This document shows positions 55,217-64,000 of a stretch of DNA of 64,000 nt, piece after piece. Positions within the stretch are counted from its first letter, which is position 1. Every line of letters starts with the position of its first letter. The stretch comes from Ilyomonas limi (lineage in GTDB: Bacteria; Bacteroidota; Bacteroidia; Chitinophagales; Chitinophagaceae). The notes beneath the pieces were generated by a model, which saw only the letters and a list, made by a program, of their open reading frames with translations, searched no databases and was not told the origin of the DNA. Both the position numbers and the translations under genes were made by a program. The stretch is taken from positions 218,376 through 282,375 of the forward strand of contig NZ_SZQL01000006.1 of assembly GCF_005233845.1 (NCBI RefSeq), given 5' to 3'.

Positions 55217-55459
55217 TCAGTGCTTAGGCTTATTTGCCTTTTCATCAGGTACATTGGTGTAGTAATCTGTAAGGATAGTACCATCAAAAATATCTCTGTT
55301 GAAAAAGCTCTTCAGCCTTTTTTTGATGTCGGGCTCTACCGTTTGGCTTTGATAGGTTTTTTGCAAATCCCCTTCGGATACGCCTATGGCATTAGCAAGG
55401 TCAGCCTCCTTAATGTGTTCTCTTTCTACATATAATTTTATCAATTCACCTTCGTTCAT
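55217..55459 (-). CDS. Small helix-turn-helix protein
   Basis: 80 residues from ATG 55459. The text ELIKLYVEREHIKEADLANA and IGVSEGDLQKTYQ fits a small HTH with the second helix in ADLANAIGVSEGDL, followed by an acidic C-terminus. An upstream start at 55519 would add 20 residues. It may be an XRE-like regulator or a short structural protein. No target can be suggested. Confidence 0.6.
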   Translation of the reverse strand: MNEGELIKLYVEREHIKEADLANAIGVSEGDLQKTYQSQTVEPDIKKRLKSFFNRDIFDGTILTDYYTNVPDEKANKPKH

Positions 55460-56063
55460 TTTCTTATTTTTTAATAAATGAATAAAAAATTGTTTACCAG
55501 TGTATTGTAGGAAGCTCAAATAAATCAGGCATACGCAGCAAGCTTATAACTACGCAAATTATACAGCTTGATTGAAAATAGTATTGATCATTAACCGGTA
55601 AAATATTGCTATTCTTACAACAGCAAATAATCTACCAAGGTGAAACGGCATTGCCTGCTGCTGGTCAATGTATTTGCATAACACTATTAAAAATATTCTA
55701 CTTGCTTACTCTTTTGTATTTACAACAAACAATTAAACTTTGTGCTTGTCATTGGCAGGAACAAAGTACCTGCACTTAAACATAAATCAAAGTATATTTA
55801 AACAGCGATTTACCTATAATCCTCAGATGCCTGATTCCCTGCATGCAGGGAATCAGGCATTACAAAGGCGCTTTTGATTTTAAAATCAAACTGCATAAAA
55901 GTGGGCGTCCATATTTTTCGTACGCCTCAATACATCCTTTACCTGCAACAGTTTTTAACACTAGTTTTTTCTGATTGAAAAACAACCTGCTGGCACGTAG
56001 TCACATAAAAACGGCACGGTATTTAAGACACGTGCTTTATTACAACAGCGTTTAATATAAGTT
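55460..56063. other. Intergenic region with an orphan palindrome
   Basis: No gene is supported. Apart from the palindrome at 55827-55860, only a T/A-rich text with no consensus promoter is seen; the OmpA gene start at 56064 has a weak A/T-rich upstream. Confidence 0.4.
55827..55860. repeat. Perfect 34-bp palindrome
   Basis: Arms of 16 bp, ATGCCTGATTCCCTGC (55827-55842) and its exact complement (55845-55860), flank a central AT. The centre is GCATGC and the whole element is self-complementary. There is no T-run after it, so it is not a standard intrinsic terminator; an operator or a cruciform-prone element is equally possible. Confidence 0.7.
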
Positions 56064-56729
56064 ATGGCAGAATTGAGTGTACAACCAAAGAAGAAAGGTA
56101 TTCCTTGTTTGGGTTGGCTGTTTATTGGTATTGTTATTCTTGTTATTGCGCTTCTCCTTATGCGCTCGTGCAACCATACAAGCGACAGCACCATCAATAC
56201 GGCTGACACCAATGTAGCAGTAGGCACTACTTCGCCAGTTACTCCGGCAAACGATACTGCCTTAGCCGGCCGTACACCCGGTGCTGATGACTGGGACGAC
56301 ATTGAAAAGAACGCACCTAATATCTCTTACGAAGAAATAACGGATAAAGATATTAGTGTAAGAGGCAACGACAATTATGGCATTTACGATTTGGGCAACA
56401 ATATTTTGTTTGACCTCAACAGCAACAAGCTGAGAACAGGCGCAGCACAAAAGCTCACGCAAATTGCAGCTTCTATCAGCAAGCGCTTTAAAGGCGGTGA
56501 GGTGCGCATTTATGGTTTTGCCGATTCTACGGGCAGCGCGGCATACAACAAGCAATTGGCCGAAGAACGTGCTGCTGCAGTGCGCAACTGGCTGGCTACC
56601 AAAGGTGGTATAGACTCGTCCCGTATTTCGCTGCATCCGATTGGCGAAGCCAGGCCGGTAGCAACCAACAGTACACCGCAAGGACGGGAGCAAAACCGCA
56701 GGGTAGAAATTATTGCCAAAAAGCCCTGA
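56064..56729 (+). CDS. OmpA family protein with N-terminal membrane anchor
   Basis: 221 residues. One membrane span near residues 15-35 (LGWLFIGIVILVIALLLMRS) is followed by a low-complexity linker and an OmpA peptidoglycan-binding domain from about residue 115: ILFDLNSNKLRTGAAQKLTQ, VRIYGFADSTGSAAYNKQLA, RAAAVRNWLATKGGIDSSRI, and GREQNRRVEIIAKKP. It would anchor to peptidoglycan. It is 60 nt upstream of the PRC-barrel gene and probably in one operon with it. Confidence 0.92.
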   Translation: MAELSVQPKKKGIPCLGWLFIGIVILVIALLLMRSCNHTSDSTINTADTNVAVGTTSPVTPANDTALAGRTPGADDWDDIEKNAPNISYEEITDKDISVRGNDNYGIYDLGNNILFDLNSNKLRTGAAQKLTQIAASISKRFKGGEVRIYGFADSTGSAAYNKQLAEERAAAVRNWLATKGGIDSSRISLHPIGEARPVATNSTPQGREQNRRVEIIAKKP

Positions 56730-56789
56730 TAATAACACGATTTTTTTCACCCGGAGCTTTTGCAGAGAAAGCCCACAAAACGATATAGT

Positions 56790-57800
56790 ATGAAAACAAA
56801 TGATTATGCAGGCGCTCGCCTGTGTCGCTTAAAAGGTAGCGACTACGAAGTGGCTGACGGACAACCCGATATTCGTGGCTGGGATGTAAAAGATGTAAAT
56901 GGCAAAACCATAGGCGAAATAGATGACCTCATCTTTGATGAACAATCACTAAAGGTGCGGTATATGGTGGTAGATTTGGATGATAATGATTTTGACCTGG
57001 ATGATGATCGCGATGTGCTGATTCCCATTGGTCTTGGCGAAATTCCGGAAAAAGATGATGTGGTAATTGTTCCAAACATCACGGCAGCACAATTGGCAGC
57101 ACTGCCCGAGTATGATAAAGATGAAACAATAACTCCACAGTACGAATACAACATCCGTAATGTATTTGCAGGTGCAGGCGCCGTGAGCGCTGGTGCAGCA
57201 AGTACTGATATCATCAACGATGATTTTTATAACCATGAATATTTTAACGAAGACAACCTCAACCGGAGGCGCAAGTCCAAGTATGCAAATACAGGAGATA
57301 CGACTATAGATACAGCAAGGGATACAACAAGAGATAAAGTAACAGATACAACAGATACCTATTCTACCACAACTGATACTTATTCTACCAATGTAACGGA
57401 CCGCAACCAGCAAAGCACTACCATCCCGGTAATTGAAGAAAATGTGGAAATAGGCAAACAACAGGTAAAAACCGGTGGCGCTTACATTAAAGCGAGAATT
57501 GTGGAAAAACCAATCGAAGAAACCGTAAACCTGAAGGAAGAACACTTAAACATTGACCGCAAACCAGTTGACCGCCCCGCCAACAGTACTGACTTTGATA
57601 CATTTAAGGAAGGCGTGATAGAAATGGAAGAGCGTGCAGAAATACCGGTGGTAAACAAAGAAGCCCGTGTGGTAGAAGAAATAAACATCAACAAAGAAGT
57701 GTCTGAACGTACCGAAACCGTGCGCGATACGGTAAGAAAAACGGAAGTAGATATTGAAAACTTAGGAAATAAAGCAGATACATACAGGAATAATGATTAA
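56790..57800 (+). CDS. PRC-barrel and DUF2382 domain protein
   Basis: 336-residue protein with two parts. The N-terminal PRC-barrel (residues about 15-110) reads VADGQPDIRGWDVKDVNGKT and IGEIDDLIFDEQSLKVRYMV, then DVLIPIGLGEIPEKDDVVIV. The C-terminal DUF2382/YsnF-like domain from about 220 has IPVIEENVEIGKQQVKTGGA and the repeats PIEETVNLKEEHLNIDRKPV and EFREGVIEM-like text, then EARVVEEININKEVSERTET. Between them lies a Thr/Asp-rich linker (residues 170-215). Homologues in cyanobacteria and Deinococcus are stress or sporulation-like proteins; role unknown. ATG at 56790 is preferred to the TTG at 56760. Confidence 0.88.
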   Translation: MKTNDYAGARLCRLKGSDYEVADGQPDIRGWDVKDVNGKTIGEIDDLIFDEQSLKVRYMVVDLDDNDFDLDDDRDVLIPIGLGEIPEKDDVVIVPNITAAQLAALPEYDKDETITPQYEYNIRNVFAGAGAVSAGAASTDIINDDFYNHEYFNEDNLNRRRKSKYANTGDTTIDTARDTTRDKVTDTTDTYSTTTDTYSTNVTDRNQQSTTIPVIEENVEIGKQQVKTGGAYIKARIVEKPIEETVNLKEEHLNIDRKPVDRPANSTDFDTFKEGVIEMEERAEIPVVNKEARVVEEININKEVSERTETVRDTVRKTEVDIENLGNKADTYRNND

Positions 57801-57806
57801 CAGGTA

Positions 57807-57859
57807 AATACGTATTTTATACGTATTAAAGATGGAAGCCGGTTGGCTTCCATCTTTAA
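57807..57859 (+). terminator. Two adjacent hairpins after the PRC-barrel gene
   Basis: A 9-bp inverted repeat (AATACGTAT, TTT, its complement; 57807-57827) is followed at once by a 15-bp perfect stem with GGTT loop (57826-57840 with 57845-57859). They lie 6 nt after the stop codon and probably end the OmpA/PRC operon. Confidence 0.75.
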
Positions 57860-58108
57860 TTTAAGAGTTATATCCATACCGTTGCGTGCCTCTGCCAATA
57901 AGATTGTACTAATTTTAAAACGAAAATGGCTACAGGCAAAAGCATAAACTTTTATCTGCAGCCATTTTATAGTTCTTTTTTCATAGGTTAACAACAGGCA
58001 TTTCACTCAAGCAAATTCAGAAGCAATACATACAAGCAAATACTTTCCGGATAAAATTAAATACATCCATGCCCGCTGCGGATAGCTGTGGCCAACAGCT
58101 TTAGCGTA

Positions 58109-58468
58109 TTACAATTTGTCTATCAGCTCGTACACAAAAGAATAGTCCACTTTACGCATGTAAATACATAAGTTATATTCATCGGCAGCCAGCGCCATTA
58201 CATTGGGCGATAGTACCAGAATGCAATATTTAATATGCTTTTCACCATTAATATACGTTTGCAAATACCACCGCTCATCAATATCCATGTAAATGTTATA
58301 GGTAGCCAGGGTTTCCACGCCATCATTTACGGCTATTAATACTGCTTCTTCAGCCAGGTTTTCTATCAGATAAAAAGTAAGCACTTCGCCTGGTTTTTCG
58401 TTGTGCCAGGTGCCTACAATACAGTTTGCATATTCTTTATATTGCTCAATAATGGTATGATTATTCAT
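58109..58468 (-). CDS. Conserved hypothetical cytoplasmic protein
   Basis: 119 residues without signal or membrane span: IIEQYKEYANCIVGTWHNEK, then EVLTFYLIENLAEEAVLIAV, IYMDIDERWYLQTYINGEKH, and YMRKVDYSFVYELIDKL. The fold is predicted alpha/beta, and no family is recognised. The ATG at 58468 is preferred to a TTG at 58480. A hairpin around 57922-57970 may terminate it. Confidence 0.62.
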   Translation of the reverse strand: MNNHTIIEQYKEYANCIVGTWHNEKPGEVLTFYLIENLAEEAVLIAVNDGVETLATYNIYMDIDERWYLQTYINGEKHIKYCILVLSPNVMALAADEYNLCIYMRKVDYSFVYELIDKL

Positions 58469-58880
58469 AGTGCTTTGCAATTCATTATTATATTGGATGG
58501 TTACAAAAAATATCTTTATTCAAGCAAAGCAACAATACCGCCAAAATAGCTGCCAGGCAAATATTTTACACAAGAATATCGCATAATGGTATAAACAGGC
58601 AACACTAATGTGTATTTGTTTGCCCGACAGCTTACTTTTTGCACTTATTTGCAGTGCGAAACAGGTTTGTAAGCAAAATGGTTAGAGCAGAATACGAAAT
58701 AGCAATTTAGTTATATATCACTTTTACTTAAACTAAATTATGTTAGTGCAAGCTGCCTGTTATTCCGCACAAAGCCGCCATATAGTCGTAAGTATCACAT
58801 CTTTTGTAAAGGCGGTCGTACTTAAGGCAAAACGAAATGACAAACTCCTGCATATATTCAAACTAATTTGTAATAAAAAT
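58469..58880. other. Intergenic region
   Basis: No gene is supported here. Frames are short and no consensus promoter was found for the DUF2851 or hypothetical gene. Confidence 0.4.
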
Positions 58881-60161
58881 CTATACTGCCGCACCTTTTA
58901 AAATCTTATTACCAACGGCACAATCGAGGCAACGTTTTACATCGCAATAATGCTTCTTCAATTCAAGCAATGCCTGCGAATGCAAAGCATTACTGTTTTC
59001 AACATTGTGCGCTCTCCATTGTTTGGTAATATTATTTGTTTCGGGTGCCAATTGTATCAGCCATTCTATTGCTTTGTCTTTGTATTGCTGCTCTTTAATA
59101 TAAACACCATAAGCAAAAAGTACAGGCACAATAGTATTAATCATAATATTTTCCATCATTTGTCTGCCCAGCACTTTAGGCTTATAGTCTGCCGGCTCGC
59201 CGGGGCGATAATGATAATGCCAGTAATCATTGGCGGTTACATTCAGCATTGCCATTACTTCATTCAGCGTTGCGGCTTCTTTTATTTTAGAAAAAAGGTG
59301 TGCAGAAGTGGCAACGAGAGAAGCCAGTTGTGCCAGACGAACCGTAGGAAAATTAGAAGGTCGCATCCGCAAGAAAACGGGCGTTATACCAGGCGCTTTG
59401 AGCGTATATTTCTTTTGTAAAAAAAGATATTCGCGCTGCAATAATTGCACATAACCTTCATCAAAATCAGCATTCAGCAAATTAGCTTGTCCCAACAACA
59501 GCGCTTCTAACTGGTGGATTTGATTTTTATGTTTTGCCAATATATTCACCGGAATACTTTGCGCTATTGCTTCAAACGCATCAGCATTCACCATAATACC
59601 AAAATTGCGTGCAAGCAGCCACCACAATACTTCTTCCCAATGGTTATTGCTTTTATATAAATGCTCAAATACTTTGGCGGAACGCTTTTGTAATCGTTCA
59701 ACCAGCAAGCGTTCTTTCCAGCTATCCCACGCAATGGAAGTGAGCACCGGCAGTAGATTTTCGCAAGGCACAAACTGGTGCAACTGCATTAGTTCATTAT
59801 AATGTTCCAGCATCAGTTTTGATACTAATGGCTGCATTTCCAATGCAGCTAATTCATTACCACCTTTATCTTTTACTACTTTATCATTTATCCACACTAC
59901 ATGCAAAATAATGCTGTTGTACAAGTCATCTTCGCCATGATGATGCGCCTGCCAGTCGGATGCCTTTAGGTGTAGTTCTATATTGCCTGCCCAAATCGTA
60001 TTACCAATTCTTATTTTAGCCTGTAAAAAATCAGGCCCCTGATTGGTATTGTATATACCGGGATAAATAATCTGCAAAGGCTCGCCTTTAGCAGTAAACA
60101 GGCTTTTATTATTGAAGTATTGAAATTGCCAGATGAATTGCAACAGCCGCTCGGAAAGCAT
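58881..60161 (-). CDS. DUF2851 family protein
   Basis: 426-residue cytoplasmic protein found across Bacteroidota. Landmarks are the N-terminal PGIYNTNQGPDFLQAKIRIG, then GNIELHLKASDWQAHHHGED and YNSIILHVVWINDK, the middle RPSNFPTVRLAQLASL, and the C-terminal Cys motif KRCLDCAVGNKIL, which may hold metal with the His-rich N-terminal segment. Function is unknown. It is followed by a hairpin and then the ccmEF operon, all on the minus strand. Confidence 0.88.
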   Translation of the reverse strand: MLSERLLQFIWQFQYFNNKSLFTAKGEPLQIIYPGIYNTNQGPDFLQAKIRIGNTIWAGNIELHLKASDWQAHHHGEDDLYNSIILHVVWINDKVVKDKGGNELAALEMQPLVSKLMLEHYNELMQLHQFVPCENLLPVLTSIAWDSWKERLLVERLQKRSAKVFEHLYKSNNHWEEVLWWLLARNFGIMVNADAFEAIAQSIPVNILAKHKNQIHQLEALLLGQANLLNADFDEGYVQLLQREYLFLQKKYTLKAPGITPVFLRMRPSNFPTVRLAQLASLVATSAHLFSKIKEAATLNEVMAMLNVTANDYWHYHYRPGEPADYKPKVLGRQMMENIMINTIVPVLFAYGVYIKEQQYKDKAIEWLIQLAPETNNITKQWRAHNVENSNALHSQALLELKKHYCDVKRCLDCAVGNKILKGAAV

Positions 60162-60264
60162 AAAAGTTTTGGTTGTGTATCAGCCAACAAAATACATCAT
60201 CCGGCGCAATTGGAGCGAAGAAATTGTTATTAAAATATTGAAACGCAAAGAGGCATCTAACGAC

Positions 60265-60309
60265 ACAGAGCAGCACAGACATTAATTATTAAATAGTGTG
60301 CTGCTCTGT
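60265..60309 (-). terminator. Hairpin after ccmF
   Basis: 13-bp perfect stem: ACAGAGCAGCACA (60265-60277) with 60297-60309, loop of 19 nt, followed on the minus strand by A/T-rich text. It lies directly after the ccmF stop in that orientation. Confidence 0.65.
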
Positions 60310-60337
60310 ACTTTATATGTAATACTGTGGTTAAAGC

Positions 60338-62977
60338 TTACACATTCACGGGCTTTCTTGCAACCACAGGTTTGGTGCGCAGCTTTACTACGCGCTGGCG
60401 AATACTTAAAAGCGTACCAAGTACCATCACAAGTATTCCAATCCACAATAGATTGATATACGGGAACAGTAACACTTTCAACGTAAGCAAATCGGTGATA
60501 GCACCATTTTCTTTAACGCCCACTTCCATTTTACCCACTTTTGGGTCAAGGATTTTATTGAAGTTTAAAACAAGACTTTGTGCAACCACCGTATCGGGCA
60601 GGCTGCGCATGGTACTGTCGTTCAATATGGCAATCGCGGGAGTTGCAGGATAACGCCTGCCATTTTTGCTAATCACTTCCAGGTCTAAACTGATGGTCGT
60701 TTCACCAGGACGTGCGCCTTTTACATCGGGCTTATTCACATCCACTTTCTTTAAAATCATTAGCCCGTTGGAGTAAAAAGTAGTATCACCCACTTGCATA
60801 GCTGCTGGTCTGAATTGCGCCGTATCTTCTGCGTGATTATTTTCTATCCACGAAGTAACATACGCAAAAATATCACGGTTTAGGTAGTGCTTTGAATCGG
60901 GATTGGGCGAAAAGCCTTCCTGCCCTTTGGTGTTGCGCAATACATCCGGATAAATAGTGAATGTTTCACCATTTTGCTTATCCTTGAAGTGTAGGACAAA
61001 ATACTTTTTACGGTCGGTTACATCAAAAGAGTCTTTGCTGTACGTAACCATGTATTTGCCCATATCGGTAGCAATCCCCTTGAACAGAGTAATATTTTCA
61101 GCAGGAGTGCCGGTGATTTTATTGCTTTCTTCGGTATTCTGCAACGGCGAAACGCCCGTGGTGTTCCAGCTTAGAATTTCTTTTTTGCTCGATGAAATGA
61201 GGATAGCCAGCAGCACCATTCCAAAGCCAACATGCGCAATGGCAGCACCGGCATTTTTCATCTTACCCTTTAACCCAATCCAGATGTAAGCCGCATTAGC
61301 TACAATAGAATACACCGCCGCAAAGATGGCTATATGAATTGCCACTAAAAAACCAATACCTTTTTTATCGTAATCAATATTGCCAAAAATGGAGATGGCA
61401 AGACTGGCAACTAAAGCAATGATAGTGGGAACAGCAATTTTTTTATAAAAAACCGCTCTTGGCGTTTGCTTGTATTTTAAATACTGGGTAACAGCCGTTA
61501 ATATTCCAACGATAATGGCAATAAAAATCTGTATTTTATTGTAAGAAAACTCAGCATCCGAAGCCTCTGCCATTTTTTGATTAAATGCTTTATTAATCAC
61601 CGGCAAAGAGGTTTGACTGATGATGATAACAGCACCTAAAAAGAATACTAAAGCGCCAATAAACATCCAAAATTCGCGGCTGTAAATATCTTCCTCCCTA
61701 TGGATAGCGGGAATATTTTTATCTCTGTTTACCTGTATGCCAAACGCAACAAGGAAACCCACCAGAGAAAACAGCCATAAGCTAGGTGTAATAGTCTCCG
61801 GCAAAAGGAACGTAAGCAGAATGATTGCAGCAATAATAATAGCTACGGTTATTTTACCTTTTTTGTTCGATTCAACAAAAGAAGGCAGCCATACAAACAC
61901 GCTTAAAAACGCAAGTAACTGCTGATTCATTCCTTCACCGGTAAAAGCGTGCACCGAGGTATCGCCCAATATACCACTGCGTGTAAGGAAGGTAGAATAC
62001 AGCACAAGTATAAAAGACAGCACATAAAAGATATACGTGCTCTTGAGTGAATAACCGGAGTGCCGGTAAATGAGGTTGGTATGCAAGCCAGCCACCATCA
62101 CCAGCCATGGCACAAGCGATGCATTTTCTACCGGGTCCCACGCCCAATAACCGCCAAAAGTAAGGCTCTCATACGCCCAGGCGGCGCCCATCATAATACC
62201 GGTGCCCAACATGGCAACCGAAAACAAGGACCAGGGCAGGGCTGCTTTTGTCCAGCTATGCTCTTTGTTGGTAAGCCCTGCATACGCAAAGGCAAATGGT
62301 ACAATAGTAGAGGCAAAACCGAGGAATAAAACAGGCGGGTGAATTGTCATCCAGTAGTTCTGAAGTAGCGCATTCAGGCCGGAGCCGCCGGATCGATACA
62401 GTAATTCTACATAATTTTTACTCAAATTGCCTGAGGCATCGTGCAAAAAAGGCGCATTATCCAAAATGCCTTCATTGCGCAGCAATACAAATGGGCTATG
62501 CCCTACTTTAAACCCGAAAAAGAAAATACCCAGCAACATGGTGGCAATACAAAACTGTGCAAAAGAAATAACGGTGAGCACCGGTGCACGCCACTCTTTT
62601 ACACGCCAGATGATGAGCCAGCCCAGTACGCAATGCCAGAAGCTCCAGAGCAAAAAGCTACCCTCCTGCCCTTCCCAAAGGCAACTGAAAATATATTGGG
62701 TTTGCATGGTGTTGTCGCTGTGTTCCCATGCGTATTTGTATTCATAATAATGATTGGCAAGAATGTAATAAATGCAGCCGATGATGCTAACCACACAGAT
62801 GGTCTCCAGCAAAAAAGCACCTTTTGCCAGGCGCATCCAGCTTTCCTTTTCGCCCGGTAATACGGCCTTATTAGACTTATAAAAACTAATGGTAGCAACC
62901 AGCGAAACGACTAACGAAAGTACTGCAAAGAAATGCCCGAGCTGACCGGGCAATAGATGTTCACCTGTATAGTTCAT
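60338..62977 (-). CDS. ccmF: Cytochrome c maturation protein CcmF/CcsA type
   Basis: 879-residue membrane protein that attaches haem to apocytochrome c (System I). About 14 spans are visible. The haem-handling WWD motif region is GGYWAWDPVENASLVPWL, near residue 260, with conserved His in IHPPVLFLGFAS and GLHTNLIYRHSGYS. The long C-terminal periplasmic part (residues about 600-800) is larger than in Proteobacteria, as usual in Bacteroidota. It starts 14 nt after the ccmE stop, indicating an operon. Confidence 0.94.
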   Translation of the reverse strand: MNYTGEHLLPGQLGHFFAVLSLVVSLVATISFYKSNKAVLPGEKESWMRLAKGAFLLETICVVSIIGCIYYILANHYYEYKYAWEHSDNTMQTQYIFSCLWEGQEGSFLLWSFWHCVLGWLIIWRVKEWRAPVLTVISFAQFCIATMLLGIFFFGFKVGHSPFVLLRNEGILDNAPFLHDASGNLSKNYVELLYRSGGSGLNALLQNYWMTIHPPVLFLGFASTIVPFAFAYAGLTNKEHSWTKAALPWSLFSVAMLGTGIMMGAAWAYESLTFGGYWAWDPVENASLVPWLVMVAGLHTNLIYRHSGYSLKSTYIFYVLSFILVLYSTFLTRSGILGDTSVHAFTGEGMNQQLLAFLSVFVWLPSFVESNKKGKITVAIIIAAIILLTFLLPETITPSLWLFSLVGFLVAFGIQVNRDKNIPAIHREEDIYSREFWMFIGALVFFLGAVIIISQTSLPVINKAFNQKMAEASDAEFSYNKIQIFIAIIVGILTAVTQYLKYKQTPRAVFYKKIAVPTIIALVASLAISIFGNIDYDKKGIGFLVAIHIAIFAAVYSIVANAAYIWIGLKGKMKNAGAAIAHVGFGMVLLAILISSSKKEILSWNTTGVSPLQNTEESNKITGTPAENITLFKGIATDMGKYMVTYSKDSFDVTDRKKYFVLHFKDKQNGETFTIYPDVLRNTKGQEGFSPNPDSKHYLNRDIFAYVTSWIENNHAEDTAQFRPAAMQVGDTTFYSNGLMILKKVDVNKPDVKGARPGETTISLDLEVISKNGRRYPATPAIAILNDSTMRSLPDTVVAQSLVLNFNKILDPKVGKMEVGVKENGAITDLLTLKVLLFPYINLLWIGILVMVLGTLLSIRQRVVKLRTKPVVARKPVNV

Positions 62978-62991
62978 TATAAAGTATTAGT

Positions 62992-63411
62992 TTATTTCAT
63001 CGCCTGCTGATTGATCGCTTTCTTAGCAGCTTCGGGATCGTCTTTGTATTTGGAAGGACATTTTATCAAAATCCCTTTTTGGTCATGAATCTGGAACACA
63101 CCGTTCTCCATTTTTCCTTTCAGCACAATGCGCTCGCTTTTCTCCATATCATACGGCTTTTCGTAATAATACGCCACTTTCATGCGGTCGCCCAGTGTAT
63201 CAATCGCTTCAAAAGTGAGATAGTTGGGGTTTACGGCAGGATTGTATTGCACGGTAGCTTTATCCAGCTTGGCAATCACAGTTACCGTTTTGCCACTTTT
63301 TTGCTTTGCAGAAGCAATCGTTTCATACGCTGTTACATTTACCATAGAGCTGATGAGTACAGCTATAGCAATGCCTATAAGAATGAGAGCTGCAATGTGC
63401 GATTTTTTCAT
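62992..63411 (-). CDS. ccmE: Cytochrome c maturation protein CcmE, CxxxY type
   Basis: 139-residue membrane-anchored haem chaperone of System I. One N-terminal span (residues 6-24, ALILIGIAIAVLISSMV) is followed by an OB-fold (KTVTVIAKLDKATVQYNPAV, LTFEAIDTLGDRMKVAYYYE, IVLKGKMENGVFQIHDQKG). The usual haem-binding His of HxxxY is replaced by Cys118 in CPSKY (Cys118, Tyr122), the CxxxY form known from Desulfovibrio and archaea. It is first in the operon with ccmF, behind a consensus promoter. Confidence 0.93.
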   Translation of the reverse strand: MKKSHIAALILIGIAIAVLISSMVNVTAYETIASAKQKSGKTVTVIAKLDKATVQYNPAVNPNYLTFEAIDTLGDRMKVAYYYEKPYDMEKSERIVLKGKMENGVFQIHDQKGILIKCPSKYKDDPEAAKKAINQQAMK

Positions 63412-63436
63412 CGTGATGTTTATGAGATTTCAATGG

Positions 63437-63468
63437 CAAAAGTATATTAAAAATAACCTTTGCGCAAA
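63437..63468 (-). promoter_or_regulatory. Promoter of the ccmE-ccmF operon
   Basis: Minus-strand -7 box TACTTTTG (63437-63444) and -33 TTTG (63465-63468) are separated by 20 nt and match both consensus elements. The -7 box ends 26 nt before the ccmE ATG. Confidence 0.65.
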
Positions 63469-64000
63469 CAGTAACACCTTTACTGTAAGGGGATAAGTGT
63501 TAAATATTTGCATTCATTTAAGAAGCTGATTAAAAATAACTTATTTGAATTGCGGAGAAATAAATACGCAAAGAAATACAGTTGAGTTGTGTAATCATCA
63601 GGCAAGAAGGTAAATACAGGTATAAAAAAGTCTCGTAGAAGCCTATCTGTTTATAATAATAATCAGTGGTGAGTGCAATTGGCTCCAACAGAGTCTCCTT
63701 TTAGGGAGCAGTAAAAGCAGAGGTTCCTATAGAGCTTAAGTAATCCTGCGCAGTTCTATAAATAGGATGCTCCAATCGAAGCTTAGGCAAAGCCTTATTA
63801 ACTAATCAATGCATGGCAGCAACATTGTTCCGTAAGTAAAGAATACTTCATATAATCTCCTCTTTTTGAGCTTTCGTTCTAATCTCTTGGGGTTAGTTCC
63901 GCGAAGCTCTGCTTCGCCTTTGGTATTATCTTTATGTAGTGAGTGAATATATCCATAAGAGTCATAATGTATCAGTTTTATTGTATCATTATGTATGTCC
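63469..64000. other. Right edge, no supported gene
   Basis: No convincing coding region. A small hairpin, GCGAAGC (63901-63907) with GCTTCGC (63911-63917), is present. The rest is ordinary intergenic sequence and may be the 3' flank of genes to the right. Confidence 0.4.

Noticed and set aside
56949..57545. 198-codon minus-strand frame rich in Cys and Ile
   Set aside because: Shadow of the PRC-barrel/DUF2382 gene; arises from repeats of Asp and Thr codons read backwards.
1..64000. CRISPR arrays, rRNA and tRNA genes
   Set aside because: No regularly spaced direct repeats of 25-40 nt and no cloverleaf or rRNA landmark sequences were seen; a tRNA scan would be needed to exclude a diverged tRNA.

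Overview
The window reads as chromosome of a Bacteroidota bacterium, most likely a member of the Chitinophagaceae. The reasons are a PorP/SprF-type outer-membrane protein, a Bacteroidota putative porin, DUF2851, a GH92 mannosidase, large CcmF and short CcmE proteins, and promoters of the Bacteroidota type (TTTG, about 19-20 nt, TAnnTTTG). Family assignments come from motif recognition in the translated sequence; no database search was run.

Left part (1-19180): the 3' part of signal peptidase I, cytidine deaminase, PorP/SprF, a long AT-rich gene-poor stretch with decayed coding remnants, a TlpA-like thioredoxin, a heavy-metal-binding periplasmic protein, a porin, a LolD-type ATPase and a DUF2795 protein. 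Then follows an ArsR-AHSA1-DoxX-YdeI operon under a promoter covered by two palindromic operators. After that come a Rossmann oxidoreductase, a cupin pseudogene with three frameshifts, a GH92 glycosidase, a PQQ-type sugar dehydrogenase, a beta-barrel protein, PncA, and a thioredoxin-reductase-like flavoprotein divergent from a Fur-family repressor with a palindrome in the shared promoter region.

Cassette-like block (19180-23350): four genes on the minus strand (MazE/MazF-like pair, alpha/beta hydrolase, RibD-type dihydrofolate reductase) are each followed, at their 3' ends, by a 130-210 bp imperfect inverted repeat. Two of these repeats share a 23-nt core and the block resembles an integron-like gene-cassette array. 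An IS110-family element with a frameshifted transposase appears to have inserted inside one of the repeats. This is the most unusual part of the window.

Middle (23500-41500): a TPR protein, an NTF2-like protein, a cupin lipoprotein, an MFS transporter, an MprF-type lysyl-phosphatidylglycerol synthase/flippase overlapping a VirJ/AcvB-type hydrolase (possible synthesis and hydrolysis pair for aminoacylated lipid), a SNF2 helicase with two SWIM zinc fingers, a FAD oxidoreductase, a TrmH-type RNA methyltransferase, an L,D-transpeptidase, a DacB-type carboxypeptidase and a DUF421 membrane protein with an added zinc-ribbon tail.

Right part (41500-64000): a patchy region of small membrane proteins, lipoproteins and gene remnants; an SDR enzyme, a YihY/BrkB protein and an MFS transporter; a sulfur-ester neighbourhood (sulfatase, two tandem arylsulfotransferase paralogues, a sulfotransferase); an OmpA protein and a PRC-barrel/DUF2382 stress-type protein; DUF2851; and a ccmE-ccmF cytochrome c maturation operon whose CcmE carries the CxxxY form of the haem-binding motif.

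No rRNA, tRNA or CRISPR array was recognised.
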